Origin: an uncultured Burkholderiaceae bacterium
GTDB lineage: Bacteria > Pseudomonadota > Gammaproteobacteria > Burkholderiales > Burkholderiaceae
Assembly: GCA_937871985.1 (NCBI GenBank)
Contig: CALMPB010000103.1
Span: forward strand, 1 to 22,928
Direction: 5' to 3'
DNA: 22,928 nucleotides
In this document: positions 20,194 through 22,928 of the stretch, in pieces
Layout of the letters: the number at the start of each line of letters is the position of its first letter
Numbering within the stretch: position 1 is the first letter of the stretch
Notes under the pieces: generated by a model
What the model was told of the DNA's origin: nothing
Database searches by the model: none
Seen by the model: the letters and a program-made list of their open reading frames with translations, nothing else
Made by a program: the position numbers and the translations under genes

Positions 20194-22754
20194 TCCGCCG
20201 CCTCCACCCAGGGCTCGCCCGGAGGATTGTCGCGATATTCCTCGGGGAAGGCGACGCGTTCGATCGCCTCGTCCATCGAACAGCCGAGGTCGATCAGATG
20301 CTCGATATCGGCGAAGGTCTGCGGGCTGGAGGAATAGAGCGTCGCCGAATATTTATCGAGGACGAGCCGCCCGACCGCCATCGATTCCGGCCCCTTGATG
20401 AGGATGTCGGAATATTCCGCGCCGTTGCGCTTCAGCGAACGCAGCAGGCTTTCGGTGTAGGGGTCCATGTCGAAGCGGCCGTGCTTCTGGAAGTCCGAGA
20501 TCGTGTCGGGCTTCTGCATCAGGATGACCGACCAGTCGGAGTTCTCCAGCGCCGCGAGGCTCCCTTCCGACTTGTAATAGTCGTTGAGGCTCTGCGTCGC
20601 GGTGATGAGCGAGGCGCCATATTTGCGGCAGGTTCGGCTGTAGGTCTCGACGAAATCGGCCATCGACCCACCGCGCAGCATCTGCCACGCCTCGTCGATC
20701 AGCAGCGCCTTGGGGATCTGGCGGTCCATGCGGCGCATGGTCTGCGACGACATGAACATGATCGCGGTCAGCACGACCGAGCGCAGTTCCTCGCGGCTCG
20801 ACAGGTCCGAGAGTTCGAACACCGTTAGCGCGTTCGACATGTCCACCGACGCCTCACCGGTGAAGAAGCTGCCGTAGGTGCCCTTTCCCGAGAACGGGAA
20901 CATCGCGATCGCGAGATCCGTCCCCTGCACAGAGCCGTCGGAGCCGAGCGCCTCGATCACGTCGTCGACGCACCCTCCCCTGCCCTTGGCCTCCCACACC
21001 TGGTTGACCGCACGATCGATCAGACCGCGCTCGGTGTCGTTGAGCTTGTCGATGTGACGGCCCATCTGCCCGATGATCGACTTGAGCATCGCCAGCGCGT
21101 CGACGAGATAATCCTCGTCATGCGCCACCAGCGTCTCGTCGATCATCGAGAACGGATTGAGGCTGAACCCGTCGCGCAGGCGAAACTCGACGAAGTTGCC
21201 GCCCAGGCTCTTGGCCATATGCTCGAATGAGCGGCCGTCATCGATCACGATGATCTTGGCGCCCACGCCGGCGAACGCCGCGCACAGCTCCTGCAGCGCG
21301 ACCGACTTGCCCGAGCCGGACTTGCCGAACACCGCGACATTGTGGTTGCCGGCCTTGTTCTCGAACGGCGACCAGAAGAAGGGCTGGCCGCGCCGCCCGA
21401 TGAACATCAGGTGCGGCAGATGCCCGCCGAGATACTCGCCCTGGATCGGCAGCATATTCGCCGCGGTCGAGGTCAGCATCGTGCGCAGCCGCTTCATGCG
21501 CTTCAGGTCGCTGTCGAGCCCGTTGCCGAGCGTCATCGGCAGACACGACATGAACGCCATGATCTGGAGGAACCGCTCGTCGAGCAGGTCCCACCCGGCC
21601 GCCTTGTACATCGACTTGACGGTGCGCTCGTTAGCGTCCCCCTGCCCCTTCGGGCTGATGATGCCTACCGCATAATAGGCCTGCACCAGCTTCTTGCCGA
21701 GACGCAGCTCCTGGGTGACATGCTCCCATTCGCGGCTCTGGTCCTTCAGCTGCGGGAGCAGCCGCGCCGACTTCGAGTCCGCCAGGCTCGACGTACGCAT
21801 GAACTTGTAACCGGCCTTAGACGAGGCGGCCTGTTCGTCCTGGTAGCACAGGCATAGCGACGTGAGAGTCGGGCACCCCGGGCGCAGCTTGTCGGAGAAC
21901 ATGTCGCCGATCAGCTTCTGCACGTCCCACGGCGCCCAGCGGTTCGGCAGGTTCCTGACCGAGAAGAAGCGATAGTCGAACGTGTCGGGCCGGATCTCCT
22001 GATACTGCGTCTCGCCCGACAGGTTCGTCACCGCGCGCAGCGGCTCGACCGATACCAGCAGGCGGTCGGCCTGGACGACGGTCTGGACGTCGCGCCGCAC
22101 GCATTGGTCGGCGATCGGATCGAGGTCGGAATATTCCGAAACGTGGTCGGAGACGTCGAACGCCGGCGCGGTGATGTCGTCGATCAGCGCGATCAGATCG
22201 ACCGGCCTCAGCCGGGTTGCCGGCATGTCGATCGACTGCAGCGTCGAGACGATGCTGTCGCGAACGCCGGTCAGCTCCTCGGGTGTCGCCTTCCCGCTGC
22301 GGATCGAGACCGACAGGAAGATGCGATGGTTGCGGACGTGAAACGGCCCGTCCTTCGACATCGACACCCAAGCGCCGTGGCGCAGGAACGCCGACCGGCG
22401 CTCGGCGATCTTGCGATGGATGCCGCCCGCCTTGTAGCGCGGCAGCGCATATTGCGCGATCAGCGCGCCCACGCGCGGGCTCTGGAATGCGAGCAGCTGA
22501 ACCCGCGCGCTGGGCGGGACGCTCTCTGACAGCATCTGCGCGATGATCTCGCCGGTGCGTTCGTCCGCGCCCATCAATGGCGCGAGTTCCAGCGCGAACG
22601 CGATGCTGTCGGTCTGGTAGAACAGGTCGTGCCGCGCGTCATAGCTGCGATACGGCAGCCACTGCGACAGCATCGGCGCACCGTGCGAGGGCGTGCCCTG
22701 GTCGGGTGCGCGCGTATCGCCGAGCAGGCGCGCGATGAAGCCGGTCTTCGCCAT
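20190..22754 (-). CDS. traC: TraC, F-type pilus assembly ATPase (VirB4 family)
   Basis: TraC is the VirB4-type ATPase that powers pilus assembly from the cytoplasmic face of the inner membrane. The 854 residues (F TraC 875) have an N-terminal VirB4-like domain and a P-loop domain. Walker A is GKSGSGKS at 477-484 and Walker B is KALLIDEAW with Asp687-Glu688. After it come the TYSRTCRKYGAS and TATQSLNDYY motifs of the family, with the expected Thr-Gln of motif C. ATG 22754 has GGAGGA (22769-22764) at good distance, lying inside the end of the upstream gene. The stop overlaps the next gene by 4 bp. Confidence 0.96.
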   Translation of the reverse strand: MAKTGFIARLLGDTRAPDQGTPSHGAPMLSQWLPYRSYDARHDLFYQTDSIAFALELAPLMGADERTGEIIAQMLSESVPPSARVQLLAFQSPRVGALIAQYALPRYKAGGIHRKIAERRSAFLRHGAWVSMSKDGPFHVRNHRIFLSVSIRSGKATPEELTGVRDSIVSTLQSIDMPATRLRPVDLIALIDDITAPAFDVSDHVSEYSDLDPIADQCVRRDVQTVVQADRLLVSVEPLRAVTNLSGETQYQEIRPDTFDYRFFSVRNLPNRWAPWDVQKLIGDMFSDKLRPGCPTLTSLCLCYQDEQAASSKAGYKFMRTSSLADSKSARLLPQLKDQSREWEHVTQELRLGKKLVQAYYAVGIISPKGQGDANERTVKSMYKAAGWDLLDERFLQIMAFMSCLPMTLGNGLDSDLKRMKRLRTMLTSTAANMLPIQGEYLGGHLPHLMFIGRRGQPFFWSPFENKAGNHNVAVFGKSGSGKSVALQELCAAFAGVGAKIIVIDDGRSFEHMAKSLGGNFVEFRLRDGFSLNPFSMIDETLVAHDEDYLVDALAMLKSIIGQMGRHIDKLNDTERGLIDRAVNQVWEAKGRGGCVDDVIEALGSDGSVQGTDLAIAMFPFSGKGTYGSFFTGEASVDMSNALTVFELSDLSSREELRSVVLTAIMFMSSQTMRRMDRQIPKALLIDEAWQMLRGGSMADFVETYSRTCRKYGASLITATQSLNDYYKSEGSLAALENSDWSVILMQKPDTISDFQKHGRFDMDPYTESLLRSLKRNGAEYSDILIKGPESMAVGRLVLDKYSATLYSSSPQTFADIEHLIDLGCSMDEAIERVAFPEEYRDNPPGEPWVEAAE

Positions 22755-22759
22755 GACGA

Positions 22760-22928
22760 TCAGTCCTCCACACGCGGCGAGTAGGTCGCGGGACGGTTGC
22801 CCGGCGTGCTCGACGCGAGTTCGGGCGACGCCGGCTTTTGCGTCGCGGCGATCGGCACACCCTTGCCAGCAGCCGCCTCGCGCGCCTTGGCCCGCGCGGC
22901 CGCGACCGCCGCCGCGCTCGGTGCGCCG
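22760..22928 (-). CDS. traV: Partial CDS upstream of traC, probably traV 3' end
   Basis: Only the last 56 codons are present; the 5' part lies beyond the window. The visible part is Ala/Pro/Lys-rich (AAARAKAREAA, TQKPASPEL) and ends TYSPRVED before TGA at 22762-22760, five bases from the traC start. In F-type operons traV, the outer-membrane lipoprotein of the core channel, lies just before traC and has a disordered, low-complexity C terminus. The identification rests on position and composition only; traB or an unnamed gene is possible. Confidence 0.5.
   Translation of the reverse strand, partial: GAPSAAAVAAARAKAREAAAGKGVPIAATQKPASPELASSTPGNRPATYSPRVED

Noticed and set aside
1..22928. tRNA, rRNA, CRISPR array, riboswitch or oriT
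   Set aside because: None seen on reading both strands; a covariance-model and oriT search would be needed to exclude them fully.

Overview
The window reads as part of a conjugative element (plasmid or integrative element) from a GC-rich alphaproteobacterium, most likely a sphingomonad. Three things point there: an F-type (MPF-F) mating-pair-formation operon with short overlapping genes, two direct-repeat LexA boxes of the alphaproteobacterial GTTC-N7-GTTC form, and accessory genes of the kind seen on sphingomonad plasmids. Taxonomy is inferred from style, not from a marker gene. No tRNA, rRNA, CRISPR array, replication gene, relaxase or intact transposase was recognised.

Right two thirds (22928 down to 7250, all minus strand): one long transfer operon, in transcription order a partial gene (probably traV), traC, a small membrane gene, trbI, an S26-type conjugative peptidase (RP4 TraF-like), traW, two small membrane genes, traU, trbC, traN, a small soluble gene, traF (thioredoxin-like), traH and traG. 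Most junctions are 1-17 bp overlaps or gaps under 25 bp, so translational coupling is likely. The products build the pilus and envelope channel: TraC powers assembly; TrbI, TraW, TraU, TrbC, TraF and TraH support pilus extension and retraction; TraN and TraG stabilise mating pairs. TraG carries an intact M23 (LytM-type) peptidase domain at its C terminus.

Left third (1-7260): accessory genes on both strands. The left edge holds the broken 3' end of a metzincin-like protease gene followed by a lipoprotein. A gene-poor stretch (about 824-1325) has an iteron-like array of GAGCA-ended repeats. Then come a zinc-ribbon protein, a stand-alone receiver protein, a small secreted protein, umuC and umuD behind a LexA box, a divergent HNH-like gene behind a perfect palindrome, a second orphan LexA box facing a 23-codon ORF, two tiny overlapping ORFs, an HU protein, an SRAP (YedK/HMCES-type) protein whose catalytic-Cys start codon is ATC, an unknown protein and a small tail-anchored membrane protein.

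The most distinctive part is 2733-6517, which looks like a DNA-damage module carried by the element: error-prone polymerase V, two LexA boxes, an abasic-site-protection protein, HU and an HNH-like protein. Within it, UmuD keeps the cleavage site and the Ser but has Arg at the catalytic Lys position, and the orphan SOS box appears to drive an undescribed micro-ORF or small RNA.
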